A stretch of 64,000 nt of DNA, taken from Pseudozyma flocculosa PF-1 (taxonomy: Eukaryota; Basidiomycota; Ustilaginomycetes; Ustilaginales; Ustilaginaceae). The notes under the pieces are model-generated. The model was not told the DNA's origin and ran no database searches. It was given only the letters and a program-made list of their open reading frames with translations. Shown piece by piece: positions 8,895 to 20,544 of this stretch. How positions within the stretch are numbered: the first letter of the stretch is position 1; every line of letters begins with the position of its first letter. The translations under genes were made by a program, and so were the position numbers. The stretch lies in the NCBI RefSeq assembly GCF_000417875.1, contig NW_006920885.1, positions 110,501-174,500 on the forward strand, read 5' to 3'.

Positions 8895-11589
8895 ATGAAG
8901 TGGCTCCAGCTGGTACCATGGGTTGCCGCCGCCCTCGCCGCCTCGGTCAGCGCAGATGACCAGGGCATCGGCGGCGCAGGCGGAAGCGGCCCCGGATTCG
9001 AGACCGTGCCGAGGGTCCCCTTCAACGGCAACGACTCGCTCCCCTACTCGCCCCCCTTTTACCCGACTCCGCAGACCCAGGGCACCACGCAGAAGTGGAA
9101 GGACGCCATCGGCAAGGCCCGCGAGTACCTCCAGCAGTTCAACCAGACCGAAAAGGTCATGCTCACCACCGGCACCGGCTGGAGCCGCGGCCCCTGCGTA
9201 GGCAACATTGCCGCCATCCCCCGCGTCGGCTTCCCAGGCCTGTGAGTGGCCAAGCCCGCCTCGACCCCTCTTTTGATATGGGCTAGCGCGGCCGACACTG
9301 ACACACTCTCGCATCGTTGCTCTCCCGTCACAATCCCCGCTCGACTGCAGCTGCCTCATGGACGGACCCGCTGGTGTCCGAGGCACCGACCGCATCACGT
9401 CGTTCCCCGACGGCGTCACCGTGGCCGCCACCTTCAGCAAGGACCTCTTCTACCGCCGCGCGCACGCCATGGGAGAAGAGTGAGTGCGCTACGCAGCTGG
9501 ACGCCTCCACCTTCCTGCTCGAGACGCCCGATCCTGACACGTCTGAGCCCACCCTTTGCCCTCCCACGCCCGCGCTCGTCCACCAGGTTCAAGACCAAGG
9601 GTGCCAACATCTGGCTCGGCCCTATGAACAACATTGCCCGCACCCCAGAGGGCGGCAGGAACTGGGAGGGCTTCGGCGCCGACCCCTACCTCAGTGGAGA
9701 GGCGGCCCACTACTCGGTCCTCGGTATGCAGGATGCAGGCGTCCAGGCCAATATCAAGCACTACATCGGCAACGAGCAGGTGAGTCGCCGCCGGTCCCTG
9801 GGGGCCCCACCTCCACCTAGCGTCTCGGCACGCGTGCTGACATTCTTCGCCGCCACCCGCCGCCGCCGTCACCACCATCTCGCAGGAGCACTTCCGTAAC
9901 GAAGGCAGCACCAACATCGATGGCCGCACCGAGAGGGAGATCTACCTCCATCCCTTCCTGCGTGGCGTACAGGCTGGCGCCAGTTCAGCAATGTGCTCTT
10001 ATAACCTCCTTCAAAATAGCTGGGCTTGTCAAAACTCGGAGATGCTCAACAACCGCCTCAAGACGGAGCTCGGATTTTCGGGATACGTGCTGTCAGATTG
10101 GGGCGCGCAGCACGCGGGTGTTGCGTCGGCCAATGCGGGCCTCGATATGACGATGCCCGGAGATGTGACGTGCTGCACCAAGCAGACGGGCTCGCTTTGG
10201 GGCGGCAATTTGACGACGGCCATCAACAACGGCTCGGTCGCCGAGACGCGCCTCGACGATATGGCCACGCGCATCCTCGCCGGCTGGTACTACGTCGGAC
10301 AGGACAAGGGCTACCCCAAGCCCAACTTTGACTTCTTCAACCAGCGCGACCCCACCGTCAACGGCTTTGTCGACGCGACAAAGGACCACTGGAAGGTGGC
10401 GCGCGAGGTGGCCGCGGCGGGCACCGTGGTGCTCAAGAACAAGCGACACGCGCTGCCCCTCTGCAAGCCCGACCGCCTTGCCATTATCGGCAGCGACGCC
10501 GGCCCGCTGTACCAGGGTGCCAACTACTGGTCCGACCGAGGCGGCTGGCCCTACGGCACCCTCGGCCAGGGCTGGGGCTCGGGCGCCAACGAGTACTCGT
10601 ACTTCTTCTCGCCCTATGAGGCTCTGCAGGCGCGCGCCCGCCAGGACCGCACCGACTTCCAGTGGAACTTTGACGACTACAACTACGAGCAGACCGAGAA
10701 GATTGTGACCAACGTCACCGCCGCCATCGTCTTTGTCAGCGCCCTCAGCGGCGAGGGCTACATCACCGTCGACAACAACGAGGGCGACCGCAACAACCTG
10801 ACGGTGTGGAACAACGGCGAGGAGCTCATCAAGAGGGTGGCCGCCAACAACAACAACACCATCGTCGTCGTCCACTCGGTCGGCCAGGTCGACTACGAGA
10901 GCTTCGCCGACCACCCCAACGTCACCGCCATCGTCCTCGCCAACCTGCCAGGCAGCGAGAGCGGTCCCGCCCTGGCCTCGGTCCTGTACGGCGAGGTCAA
11001 CCCGAGCGGCCGCCTGCCCTACACCATTGGCCGCAACCGCACCGACTATGGCACCGACGTCCTCTACTACAACGACACCGTCACCCCGCAGATCAACTAT
11101 ACCGAGGCGCTCCACGTCGACTACCGTCACTTTGACGCCAAGGGCATCGAGCCGCGCTGGGAGTTCGGATTCGGCCTGTCGTACACCACGTTCGACTACT
11201 CGGGCATCTGGTGGCAGCAGGTCGGCCAGGCCGACAACAGCTGGTGGGGCGACAAGACGGCCGCCGACGGCCTGCCCGAGTGGCTGTTTGAGCCCCTCTA
11301 CGAGGTGAGCTTCTCGCTCACCAACACGGGCGAGCGCGACGGCCACGAGGCGTGGCAGGCGTACCTCTCGTTCCCCAAGTCGGCCGGCGAGCCGCCCAAG
11401 GTGCTGCGCGCCTTTGACCGCACCGAGCTCAAGGTGGGCGAGACCAAGGAGGTCAGCTTCAAGCTGAGCCACTACGACCTGTCCACCTGGTCCAACAAGC
11501 AGCACCGGTGGGTGCGCCCCGAGGGCAAGATCAAGGTCCTCGTCGGCGCCTCGTCGCGCGACATCCGCCAGGCCGTCGTGCTCCACTAG
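8895..11589 (+). CDS. secreted GH3 beta-glucosidase
   Basis: Four exons join in frame: 8895-9241, 9351-9479, 9587-9779 and 9886-11589, with introns of 106-109 bases, giving 790 residues. Residues 1-20 form a signal peptide ([20 protein letters not shown]). The GH3 N-terminal barrel shows [28 protein letters not shown] and the nucleophile motif [11 protein letters not shown], with the catalytic Asp at about 294. The GH3 C-terminal sandwich domain follows, including the [14 protein letters not shown] stretch. A fibronectin type III-like domain ends the protein ([20 protein letters not shown] onwards). Many N-x-S/T sequons fit a secreted glycoprotein. The expected reaction is hydrolysis of terminal beta-D-glucosyl residues from cello-oligosaccharides or beta-glucans outside the cell. 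Length and domain order are normal for fungal GH3. It is the first of three secreted hydrolases in 8 kb, with the GH16 gene about 2.5 kb downstream in the same direction. Confidence 0.95.
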
Positions 11590-14121
11590 GCGCGCACCGC
11601 TCGCGGTGCAGCGTCCCGAGGCGTGCGAATCCTCCTCGGTCCTAGACGTCGACCTCGACGGACACAGACCGAGTGACAGTCGATTCCCCTCGCTTTTCAT
11701 ATCGAGTCGTCGGCGCGGCCCGCCCGTCGCCGCCTCGCTCTCCTCTTTGTCGCGGCACGCGTCGCGACGATGGACTTTGCTTTCGCATCCCTTTATCCTG
11801 CTCCATCTCCACTGTTTCTCCAGCATCGCTGCGCTATCTGCCCCATCTAGCATCCTCGTGCATTGCTGCCGCATATCCTTCTTCATTGGGGGCCCTCTGT
11901 GGCCAATCATACATGCATTGACATTCGTTCATCGCCCGTCGAGCCTGCCTGTTCGTCCGTATGTCACCTACACTGCCTGTCTGTGACATCGTGCCATCGA
12001 GTGTCGGAGCGCGCGCGGCGTCCCTGTCTGGTGCGGGCGAGAGACTGAAAAGCATCGACGAGACATGCCGCTGAGCTCGGATCTTGCAACGGCGCGTCCT
12101 CTCTCTGTGATGAAGGAGGTACATGGCGGGCGCCGTCATCTCTTCTGATCGGGAAACAGACATGGCGATACGCCTGCTTCCTGACACGATCCGGGCAGAC
12201 GCGTCGTCGACATCGCTGTGTCAGCAAGGTCGAAACGTCGCCACCGTACCCGCTTTGGATGGGGAGCGTCCGGCTGTGATTCTCCCGAGCCCGACCGGCA
12301 ACTCGAGGGCGCTTTGCTGGGATGGGGAAGGCCGAGTATATCCGCCTGATCCTCCGCTGCAACCCGTGAGCGGACACATACATTACCTCGCCATGCGATC
12401 CTCGCTCGGCGAAACTCGAGCTGGCCTCTGGTTTTCCCACGGCATGGCTTAACGTGGCGATTTCACCACCAGGCGAGCGTGACCTTGAGTTGTGGGGGGG
12501 GGAGTGGTGGCACAGGGTCGGCTGGTGAGACAGGCAGGTGTACTGTACTGTAGGAAGAAGGTCTTGGCACACCTTGATCGGTTGTTGCTCCCGGATGCGA
12601 GCTGCGCCGACCAACGAGGATACCCCATTGGGCCAAGGTGGCCGACACGGCGAGAGGGACCACGCGGAGGAAGCGACCCCTCCATGTCGACGAGCTACGG
12701 CAGGTGGGCACCGGTCGTCGTAGTGACCGCGGAGGAGGGGGAAAGGAAGTGACAGTGCGGGCAAAGTCATACCCGGTAGCCGGCCGACCGGGCGGTGCCC
12801 CACAAACAGCTTTGGTACGAAACGCCGCGGAAGATCTCTCCTGTCCAGTACGCCGTGGCTGACCGGCAAAGACGAGGCGAGGCGAGGCGAGGCGCAGCGA
12901 GGCGCACATACAGACAGGCAGCAGGTTGTTGCGCTTCGGTCTCCGGCGGCAGGCAGGCAGACGTCGGGAAAACGTCTTCCGAGCGCCCGTTGGCAGAGGG
13001 GCCCCGCGTCCAGGTCGGCGGCATCTGCCTGCCTAGCCTGCCTTCTTGGCCCGCCGCCGCTGCCGCTGCCCTCCTTCCCTCTCTTCCTTTGCTCCTTTTC
13101 CCCTATCCCCCGTCGGTTTCCTGACTCCGCAACACGCACGCAAGCACGCACGATGCTATGCACGGCCAGCACAGGCGTCGTGTGACTGACTGCACTTGGC
13201 TGCCGCGTACGTCTGCTTGCCAACGAATCCTCTGGTTGGGCGGCGGTCTGGCTTCGCCTCCGCTCGTACTTGCGATGCGATGCGATGCGATGCGAGCACC
13301 GCCCGCCCGCTGGCCGGCCTACGGTAGCTGAGCGCATCGACTGCTCCGCCTTCCTATCCGAATCGCGCCTGCCGTCGCTGCTGAGCTGCTCCAAATCCGT
13401 CATGCCTTGTCTTGCAAGCAAGTGCACGCTCAAAGCGGTGCGGCTCGGTCTCATTTTCGCTCAGCCCGGCCGCCGAAAGCCACACCGGTGGTGGCGCCTG
13501 TGCGGGTGTCGAATGAGAAGAAGCCGAAACGCGATGGAAAGAAGGAAGCTCGCCAGCGCTATTAGACGAGCCTCGCCAACCACGGCCGCAGCCAGCGTCC
13601 AACAATGCGCAGGCGAGCGAGAGACGGATGGGCAAGAAGGACAGGACAGGGCGGGGCAGGGCAGGGCAGGGCATATGATCAGCGCGACCCCTCGCATCTT
13701 GGCGCTCCCGCGTCTCGCATCAGAGGCCGGCTGCTTGCTTGATCGACGCCTCGACATGCGCTGATCCTTGGATCATGCCCCGCCTCTAAGGCCAAATGGC
13801 CCGTAGTGGCTGCAGCGCCGTGTGGACGGGTGTTACCGTTGCCCTGGGAATCTCGAGCGTCGTCGGTCCTCGGTCTGCTCACGACCGGTCTGCTCACGAC
13901 CGAGACCAGGTTCAGCGACCACCCTTCTTGCCCCGCTCTGTTCGGGGAGCTCCATCGTCGACGGTCTCTGTGCCGCAGGGCGATCCCGCCACGACCTTCA
14001 ACAAGCATATAAGCTGGAAGATCAAGGCGGACAGGGATTGTAGACTTACACAGATCAGGAACCTCCTTCAGAGCCCCCCAAGCTATCCCCTCCGCTCATC
14101 TTCAACCCCCCCTTCGCAACG
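11590..14121. other. intergenic region between GH3 and GH16 genes
   Basis: About 2.5 kb without a supported gene. A (GATGC)n run lies at about 13274-13295 and GGCAGGGCAG repeats at about 13655-13672. A minus-strand frame with no stop for nearly 500 codons (11964-13454) is discussed under findings and is not accepted as a gene. The right end carries the GH16 promoter. Confidence 0.5.
14008..14013 (+). promoter_or_regulatory. TATA box for the GH16 gene
   Basis: TATAAG in the context AGCATATAAGCTGG lies 114 bases upstream of the GH16 ATG, a normal distance for a TATA-driven fungal gene. No other TATA-like element is nearby. Confidence 0.55.
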
Positions 14122-15141
14122 ATGGTCTTCTCCACGCTCCTCACCAGCCTCTTGGCCGCCTCGACGGCGGTCCAAGCTGGCGTCATCTGGCCCTCGAACG
14201 CCAACACGACGTCGATGCACACCCTCGAGCGACGCGCCTACTCGCGCCAGGTCTACGCCGCCACGCCGACCGACTTTTACAACGTCTTTGACTTCCACAC
14301 CGAGCCGGACCCGTCGGGCGGCACGGTGCAGTACGTCGACCAGGGTACGGCCAGCTCGCTCGGCATGATTGGCACGGGACGCAACGGCGGCTTCCGCTTC
14401 GGCGTCGACTCGCACACCGCCAACGCCAACCCGCGCAAGTCGGTGCGGCTCCAGTCCAAGGCCGGCTACGGCTACGGCGTCTACGTCTTTGACGTCGCCC
14501 ACGCCCCCGTCGGCTGCGGCACCTGGCCCGCCCTGTGGACCTACACGCGCGGGACGTGGCCCGACGGCGGCGAGATCGACATCTACGAGGGCGTCAACGG
14601 CGTCGCCCCGAACCAGGCCACACTGCACACGGGTCCCGGATGCATCAAGGCCCCCAGCGCCCTCCAGACGGGCACCAACGTCAGCCCGACCGACTGCAAC
14701 GTCAAGGACGGCGCCAACGGCAATGCCGGCTGCGCCGTCTTCATGCCCAGCTCCAACTCATTCGGCGCCGGTCTCAATGCCAACGGCGGAGGTGTCTTTG
14801 CGATGCAGTACGTCGCCGAGGGCGTCTTTGTGTGGTTCTGGCCCTCGTCCTCGGCCCCGGCGGGCACCAAGCGCGGCGACAGCCGCACCATCGACGTCGC
14901 CTCGTGGGGCACGCCCACCGCCGCGTTCCCCTTCTACGACGGCTGCACCGCCAGCCACATCGACACCAACCAGCAGGTCACGATGAACATCGACTTCTGC
15001 GGCGGCTTCGTCAACAGCCGCCCTGGCTCGTCGTGCGGCATGGTGGCCAACAATGCCCAGTGCATCGCCTACGTCCAGAACAACCCGTCGGCCTTTACCG
15101 AGGCCTACTTTGACGTCAACGCCTTTGCCTTCTGGGCCTAG
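14122..15141 (+). CDS. secreted GH16 endo-beta-glucanase
   Basis: Intronless, 339 residues. Residues 1-19 form a signal peptide ending VQA. LERR at 35-38 is a plausible Kex2-type propeptide site. The GH16 signature GGEIDIYEGVN is at 149-159, with the nucleophile and acid/base glutamates at about 151 and 156 and Asp153 between them. Flanking text (CGTWPALWTYTRGTWPDGGE and later VWFWPSSSAPAG) matches fungal laminarinase-like GH16 enzymes acting on beta-1,3 or mixed beta-1,3/1,4-glucans. The eight or so cysteines and absence of a GPI-type hydrophobic tail suggest a freely secreted enzyme. It could act on the fungus's own wall glucan or on external glucan; the sequence does not decide. It converges with the lipase gene at 15673. 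Confidence 0.93.
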   Translation: MVFSTLLTSLLAASTAVQAGVIWPSNANTTSMHTLERRAYSRQVYAATPTDFYNVFDFHTEPDPSGGTVQYVDQGTASSLGMIGTGRNGGFRFGVDSHTANANPRKSVRLQSKAGYGYGVYVFDVAHAPVGCGTWPALWTYTRGTWPDGGEIDIYEGVNGVAPNQATLHTGPGCIKAPSALQTGTNVSPTDCNVKDGANGNAGCAVFMPSSNSFGAGLNANGGGVFAMQYVAEGVFVWFWPSSSAPAGTKRGDSRTIDVASWGTPTAAFPFYDGCTASHIDTNQQVTMNIDFCGGFVNSRPGSSCGMVANNAQCIAYVQNNPSAFTEAYFDVNAFAFWA

Positions 15142-15672
15142 CGCGGCGTTGATCAGTGTGCTTCGTCGTGGTCGTGTATGTAGAAGGTGCTCCTTGTACG
15201 GTGCCTAGACGAAGGCGGAAAAGCAGATCGGACCGGAATCACAATACTGCAAGGAGGGAATCGTTTCTCGGATGCGCGAAAACAGTTTGTGGTCATTCTT
15301 TTGGTCGTCAAAGCGCTCCTCTAGCCCGTCGAGAACTGGAGAGGGGTTGGGGTGAAACATCGTGAAGAGCGGGGATACAAATGGAACGTCGACGGTGGCC
15401 GGAAAAGGTATTTCATCTCGTAACTGGATCGTGCGGGACCTGGGTGACTGGGAAAGGGGGGCTTGTGAGAGGGGGGAAGCCCAGCTGCGCAGTGTGGCTC
15501 GACGTCTCGAGCGCGTTGGGCGCGCGGTCTTCCCAGCGGGTTGGGTTGGGGGGTCTGCCGGGAGTGGAGCGAAGAGGGGCGAAAGAGGTGTCTACCTGCT
15601 GCCTCGCCATCGTCTCACCGCGCGGCGGGGTATCACCATGTCGGGGAGGACAAGGAGGAGAGGGAGGTATAT
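15142..15672. other. convergent 3' region, GH16 / lipase
   Basis: This holds the two 3' untranslated regions. No other gene, repeat or clear terminator-like signal was seen. Confidence 0.5.
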
Positions 15673-16767
15673 CTAGAGGTAGGCCTGGGCGTAGGAGCGG
15701 ATGGCGGGCTCGGTCTTGGTGGTCGGGTACGAGGCGGTGCCGAGGGCGAACTGGAAGGCGGCCTGGAGGGCGTCGGCCGTCTTGGCGAAGGTGTTGTTGT
15801 TGTAGCCGGTGCCAAAGAAGAAGTTGAAGCACGACCACTTGTCAAAGGTGGAGCCCATGGGCGTGGTGCCGGTGCGGATGGTCTCGTAGGCGAGCTCAAA
15901 GGCGGCGGGGTCGATGGTCATGCTGATGTGTCCGGCGGGGTGGAGGGCGCCGCAGATGTTGCTCTGCTGCAGCTGGACGTTGGTGGCGCCGGGGAGGTAC
16001 GAGGTGCCCGAGGTGCCCGACTGGGGCACGACGACCTCGTCGTAGGCCGTCGAGAGCGAGAGGGTCTTGACCAGGGCGCTGCCGGCGGCGTTCTTGAGGA
16101 CGCGGAGGTACCTCGAGTTGGAGGCCTGCTGCAGCACCGAGGGCTGGCAGCCGGTGCCCGGGGCGAGGAGGTCGTTGGCGGCGCATCCCAGGTAGGCGAG
16201 CAGCGTGCCCTTGAAGTCGCCGGCGAGCGAGACAAACTGGTGCACCTTGGGCCTGATCGAGGGCCAGAAGGAGAGGGCCCACTGGATGTTGATGTTGCCC
16301 TGCGAGTGGCCGATGATGGACACGGTGCCCGTCTTGGACTTGGGCGCGAGGATCTGGACGGCGCGCGCCACGTACTCGGACGACGTCTGGGCGTCCTGCC
16401 ACGAGCGCGACGGCAGCGTCACGTAGCAGACGTCGTAGCCGGGCGAGTAGTTGGGCAGCAGCGAGACGTAGGGTCCGTTGGCCCACGTCTCCTGTCCCGT
16501 CTGGCCCGTGCCGTGGACGAGGAGGATGACACCGCCCGTGCGGCCCGCGATGCCGTTAGGGCAGGTGATGGCCGAGTTGACGGTCGACGTGGCCACCGTG
16601 AAGGCGGCGTCGGTGGTCGGGGCGCGCGCGACGAGCTCGTGGGTCGATGCGGCCAGGTCAGCCGCGGCGGCGACCGAGCGCTCGCCGATGGGCAGCGGGT
16701 TGGCCTCGACGCCTCCCTGGGTCGAGAGGGCGAGGGCGAGGGGAAGCGCGAACTTGAAGAACTTCAT
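15673..16767 (-). CDS. secreted CalB-like lipase (alpha/beta hydrolase)
   Basis: Intronless, 364 residues. The N-terminus has a signal peptide (MKFFKFALPLALALSTQGGV) and a short propeptide. The alignment to Candida antarctica lipase B is visible by eye: ILLVHGTGQTG corresponds to its oxyanion-side strand, FWPSIRPKVHQFVSLAGDFK to the helix after the nucleophile, and TAYDEVVVPQSG and SNICGALHPAGHISM to the Asp and His segments. The proposed triad is Ser155 (in GHSQG), Asp243 and His280. The Asp-His spacing of 37 equals that of CalB (Asp187, His224). The nucleophile elbow is the canonical G-x-S-x-G, whereas CalB itself has TWSQG. It should hydrolyse esters or triacylglycerols outside the cell. 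The stop (TAG) lies at 15673-15675. It is divergent from nothing nearby; upstream DNA is gene-free for over 3.7 kb. Confidence 0.9.
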   Translation of the reverse strand: MKFFKFALPLALALSTQGGVEANPLPIGERSVAAAADLAASTHELVARAPTTDAAFTVATSTVNSAITCPNGIAGRTGGVILLVHGTGQTGQETWANGPYVSLLPNYSPGYDVCYVTLPSRSWQDAQTSSEYVARAVQILAPKSKTGTVSIIGHSQGNINIQWALSFWPSIRPKVHQFVSLAGDFKGTLLAYLGCAANDLLAPGTGCQPSVLQQASNSRYLRVLKNAAGSALVKTLSLSTAYDEVVVPQSGTSGTSYLPGATNVQLQQSNICGALHPAGHISMTIDPAAFELAYETIRTGTTPMGSTFDKWSCFNFFFGTGYNNNTFAKTADALQAAFQFALGTASYPTTKTEPAIRSYAQAYL

Positions 16768-19700
16768 GGCGGGCGGGTGCGGGGAAGAGTGAGTGGAGAG
16801 GCGGGGGTGTGGGGGATCAAGAAAGACTCTGTACGGGGAGAGGAGAGAGAGGCTGGGATAGGAGAGACGAGGAGAGGGAAGGGTGTGTGAGATGATGGAC
16901 CAAGAAGCTCCTTTGACCGCCTCGATGTCGCCGTCTTATATCCCCTCGAGGGACGGAAGAAAGGCAGCCATCGTATGTCCTGGCTCGACGAGGGACGGGA
17001 TGGGTATGCAGCACGGTATGGTCTGCGTGCACGCTGCCGTGCGCCCAACAGCGACCTGGAAGAAAGGGCTCAGGGACGACGACGACTCGCTAGGCTCGGG
17101 CTCTGCGCGCAGCACCTCGTGCATCTCTTTCCGCCGACGTTACCGCCGCCGCCCGCACCCCGCGCCGCTGTGGTAGGTATTGCCGGTCGACGAATCAGGA
17201 CCGGTCTCTTTGGATTGCCGGCTCCTTTCCCGGTCGACATGGATCAGGCAAAGATCAGTTGTGCGATCGGAAGATCATCAGGCTGGGCTGGGGCCGTTAA
17301 GGTTAGGTTGGGGGGGCCGAGGTGCAGTGCGATGGTGAAGACAAAGGGCGCAGCATGGTGGGACGCAGCGGCAGGCGAATAGACAGACGAGCGCAGCACA
17401 AGGGAGACAAATGGGGCCAGAAGCGCGCGGGGCGTGGTCTGCCTTGCCGTTGGCGGTGACAATGGTGTCAGGGACGGTTAGACGCAGACGCAGACGCAGA
17501 CGCAGATGCAGCCAGCCCGACGATGCGGCTCGATTGTCCCACTGCGCCGGTACAGCGACGAGGTGCGTGCTGCATCGGCGAGGTGGCAGGGCGGATAGCC
17601 ACGAGTCATTTTGCCCACAGTACGTACGTGCGTTCTGTGCGCAGTTACACGAGGATGGCCGTGGCGCGAGAGTGGCCACGGTGCGGATTCGGAGGGTAAA
17701 CCCTGGCAGAGGGACGGCTTGGCGGGCGGGCGGGCGAGTGAGCGAGGGTGAGGGAGGAGCAGGCCAGGGGGGGGGCGGCTGGGGGGCGTCGGAAGGGCTG
17801 CATCCGAAGGAATCTCTTGCAGGCCAGGCCGGGCCGTCGAGAGCAAGGCGGCAGGGCATGTTGGATCCACGCACAGACGCGCGGGCGAGGAAGTGAGGTG
17901 TGGCCATGGATGCGGCGCTGATCCGCTGTCCCTTTGTCCCTCGCCTCTTTCGCCGACTGAGCGCGGCAAAAAGACGGCTTGGACTGTGTGTGTCGGCGTG
18001 TGTGGCAGAGAGGGTCGACGATGGCGACGGCGTGGTTCGTATTTGCTGCGCTGCGCTGCGCTGCGGTGCGCTGCGGTATGCGCGGCCGGGAAGATTCGGC
18101 ATGAGGGGACCGAGAAGCGCTCGGCTTTACCCCGCACTCTGGGCATCGGCATCAAACGAGCGCGGCGGGCGGATGGCGGCGGCAAAGGGCCACCAAAGCG
18201 TGCTAGCGTGCGGGGCCCCTCGTCGGCGGGGGTGGGGGTGGGCCATCCACCAATCCGGTACCAGCAGCACTTTGCTGACGAGCTCGACGACCACGGCGAG
18301 GTGGCAGCAGCATGCATGCTACAGAGTGTACCGCGCGTACATCCCTCGCTGCGTGACAAGCCCGGGTGACACGCGCCGGCGGGCCAGGGCCACACACACC
18401 GCTGACCGACTGACCCAAGCTGGCGGATATACCCTAGCCTAGCCTAGCCTAGCTTAGCCTCTTTGCACCTCGTTGGCGCTCGCAGCCTTGGACCCACCCT
18501 GGCCGACGCCGTCAAAGGGAGGACGGCGTATCGCGCGGGCCCTTCAACCCCGCCCATTGGGCGCCTTTTCTTGACAGCTGCCCTCCGCCCTCGGTTGGGC
18601 GCCCCTTTGCTCTTTGCGACCGGCCGACCGACCGACCATGTGGCCTCCAAGGCTCCGACCGCCGCCCTTTTCTGGCCTTTGCTTGCTTGCTTCTGCTTCC
18701 TTCGTCTCTGCTTGGCGCGGCAGAGTAGTAGTGTTCCTTGCACCTCGCCAGGCCTGGCCGTCCTCTGGAAACAGCACGTACACCGCAGCGCACGTTTCTC
18801 CCTCGTCGCTCGCTCGCTTGTTCCTCGACTAGAAGCGTCCGTCGTTGCTGCTGGTTCTAGACCAACGCTCAGCCCAGCCCGCTCTACACGCGAGCCAGCG
18901 AGATGCTATCGGATCCAAGAGATGAAACCAGCGCCACCAGCCCTCCGTCTGCCACGCCCATCTACCCCGCACAGATCGGCGCATCTGGCGCCCTCCGGCA
19001 CAACCCTTCGGTAGTGACCTTGCTTGGTTCACCTGCCCGCTCGCGTCTTCGCCCCGCAGCCCTTTCCGTCCAACTACCCCGAGCTGATCATCCGTGCACC
19101 TGCACGCCCCGCCCTCCTTCCGACGACGTCGATTCGCCCTCGTTCTCGATGCAGCAAGGGCGGCCTGGAAAAGTCATCCTGCCTTTGCCCTTCCCCTTCC
19201 CTCTCGCCGTGCTCCTGTCCGCTTTCGGGTCGGGACAATGGCGTGAGAACTCGATCTCGGCTTCGCACTTTGCACATCGTGCATCGCGCCTCGTGGCCAG
19301 CACCCGGGGTGCTGCGAGCGGGAGAGATACCGGTACAGCGATAGAGGGGCCTGCTGCGTCTCGAGAGCGCAGCAGCGGCCTCACCCGCCGGCGGGTCGAC
19401 GCACCACGGACAACCCTCCCGCGCCCTCGCCCTCGCCCTCGCCCTCGTGCGCCATCTGGGTCAGGCTAGACGATGCACTCTAGCCTTTACCCCGCACTCC
19501 GTCTCGCCCTCGTCCCTGAGCAAAGCCAGCAGCCTTGGCGGTTGCTCGCCCCGCCCCGCCTCGCCTCGCCTCGCCTTACCCCGCACTCCAGGGTCCAGAG
19601 CGCCGTCCAGTCGAGCATAGCATCATCCTGAACCCAGGCCAGGCCTATCTACCCGAGCTGCGATGGTCAAGATGCGTTCCTGCGCGGCCCCCATCGACGC

Positions 19701-20544
19701 ACGCCCCGCCCCGCCTGTGCCCCCCTCGTTGCTCGGTACCCTGCCTGCTATCTCGCGTAGATGTCTTTGCTGCCCCCGCCCCAGCCCCAGTCGAACCGGT
19801 CTGTTCCGATCGATGACGACGTCTAGCCTGTCACGCCCCCGCCATCGCTGCGATACGGTATCAAGGTCAGTAGCTGGGCGACGCCGTCAGGAACACGCAT
19901 GCATCCCCGGCGCTCGCGAGACTCGCAACCAGCAAAGAGATACCGTAGCCATACCCGGTCCAGGTCAGGTCAGGTCAGCTGATGCCGGCGATCCGTTACA
20001 TGCCGCTCGTTCGGGTTGTCGAGCATGCTTGCGACCCTACTTCCGCTCCGCTACTCTGGCACTCCTCTCTTTCATGCGACCGTGCTTCCGCTACCGGCTC
20101 TCGTACTTCCACCATCGATGCATCTCGACTCGCCTGCCCAAGGTATCCGGCAAGGACCGGCAAGTCAAAGAGCCGGTCAGCGACAGTCCGAGGAGCGACT
20201 CCAAGGATCGGTAGGTCGATGACAACGTACGGAGCGCCTCGCACCGTCACCGAGCTTGTCATCATCCCTCGATCCATCCTTCGCACGCTAGGTCTCCTTC
20301 TGCCCTCCTGCGCCAACGACGTCTGGCTAGCCGACATGTTCGACTCGACAGCATCGCTCTCGATCGAGTGGATCGTCTCGATTCGGCATCTGGACCGGCC
20401 CACTGCCGGCCGCGAAGGAAGATGCTATGCGATGAGCGGAGGAACGGACTCCGAGGCCTTCTCGACGGCGACGGGATAGGCCAGGTCAGGCTGACGGGAT
20501 GGAATAAGAGGAAGGGAGGGCAGGCCGACAAGAGGCGAGGGGCG
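16768..20544. other. gene-poor region upstream of the lipase
   Basis: About 3.8 kb with no supported gene. It begins with the lipase promoter. Short tandem arrays are present: GACGCA-type at about 17481-17505, GCTGC/GCGCTGC at about 18044-18075, CCTAG at about 18432-18455 and CGCCCT at about 19423-19447. Open frames on the minus strand at 17278-18395 are Pro/Ala/Arg-rich and look like chance frames in GC-rich DNA. Confidence 0.45.
16935..16940 (-). promoter_or_regulatory. TATA box for the lipase gene
   Basis: On the minus strand the sequence reads GGGGATATAAGACGG, with TATAAG 168 bases upstream of the lipase ATG. The same TATAAG core precedes the GH16 gene. Confidence 0.5.

Noticed and set aside
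17278..18395. Two long overlapping minus-strand frames upstream of the lipase
   Set aside because: Both frames are open in the same DNA, rich in Pro, Arg and Ala, which is expected of GC-rich non-coding sequence with GACGCA and GCTGC repeats.
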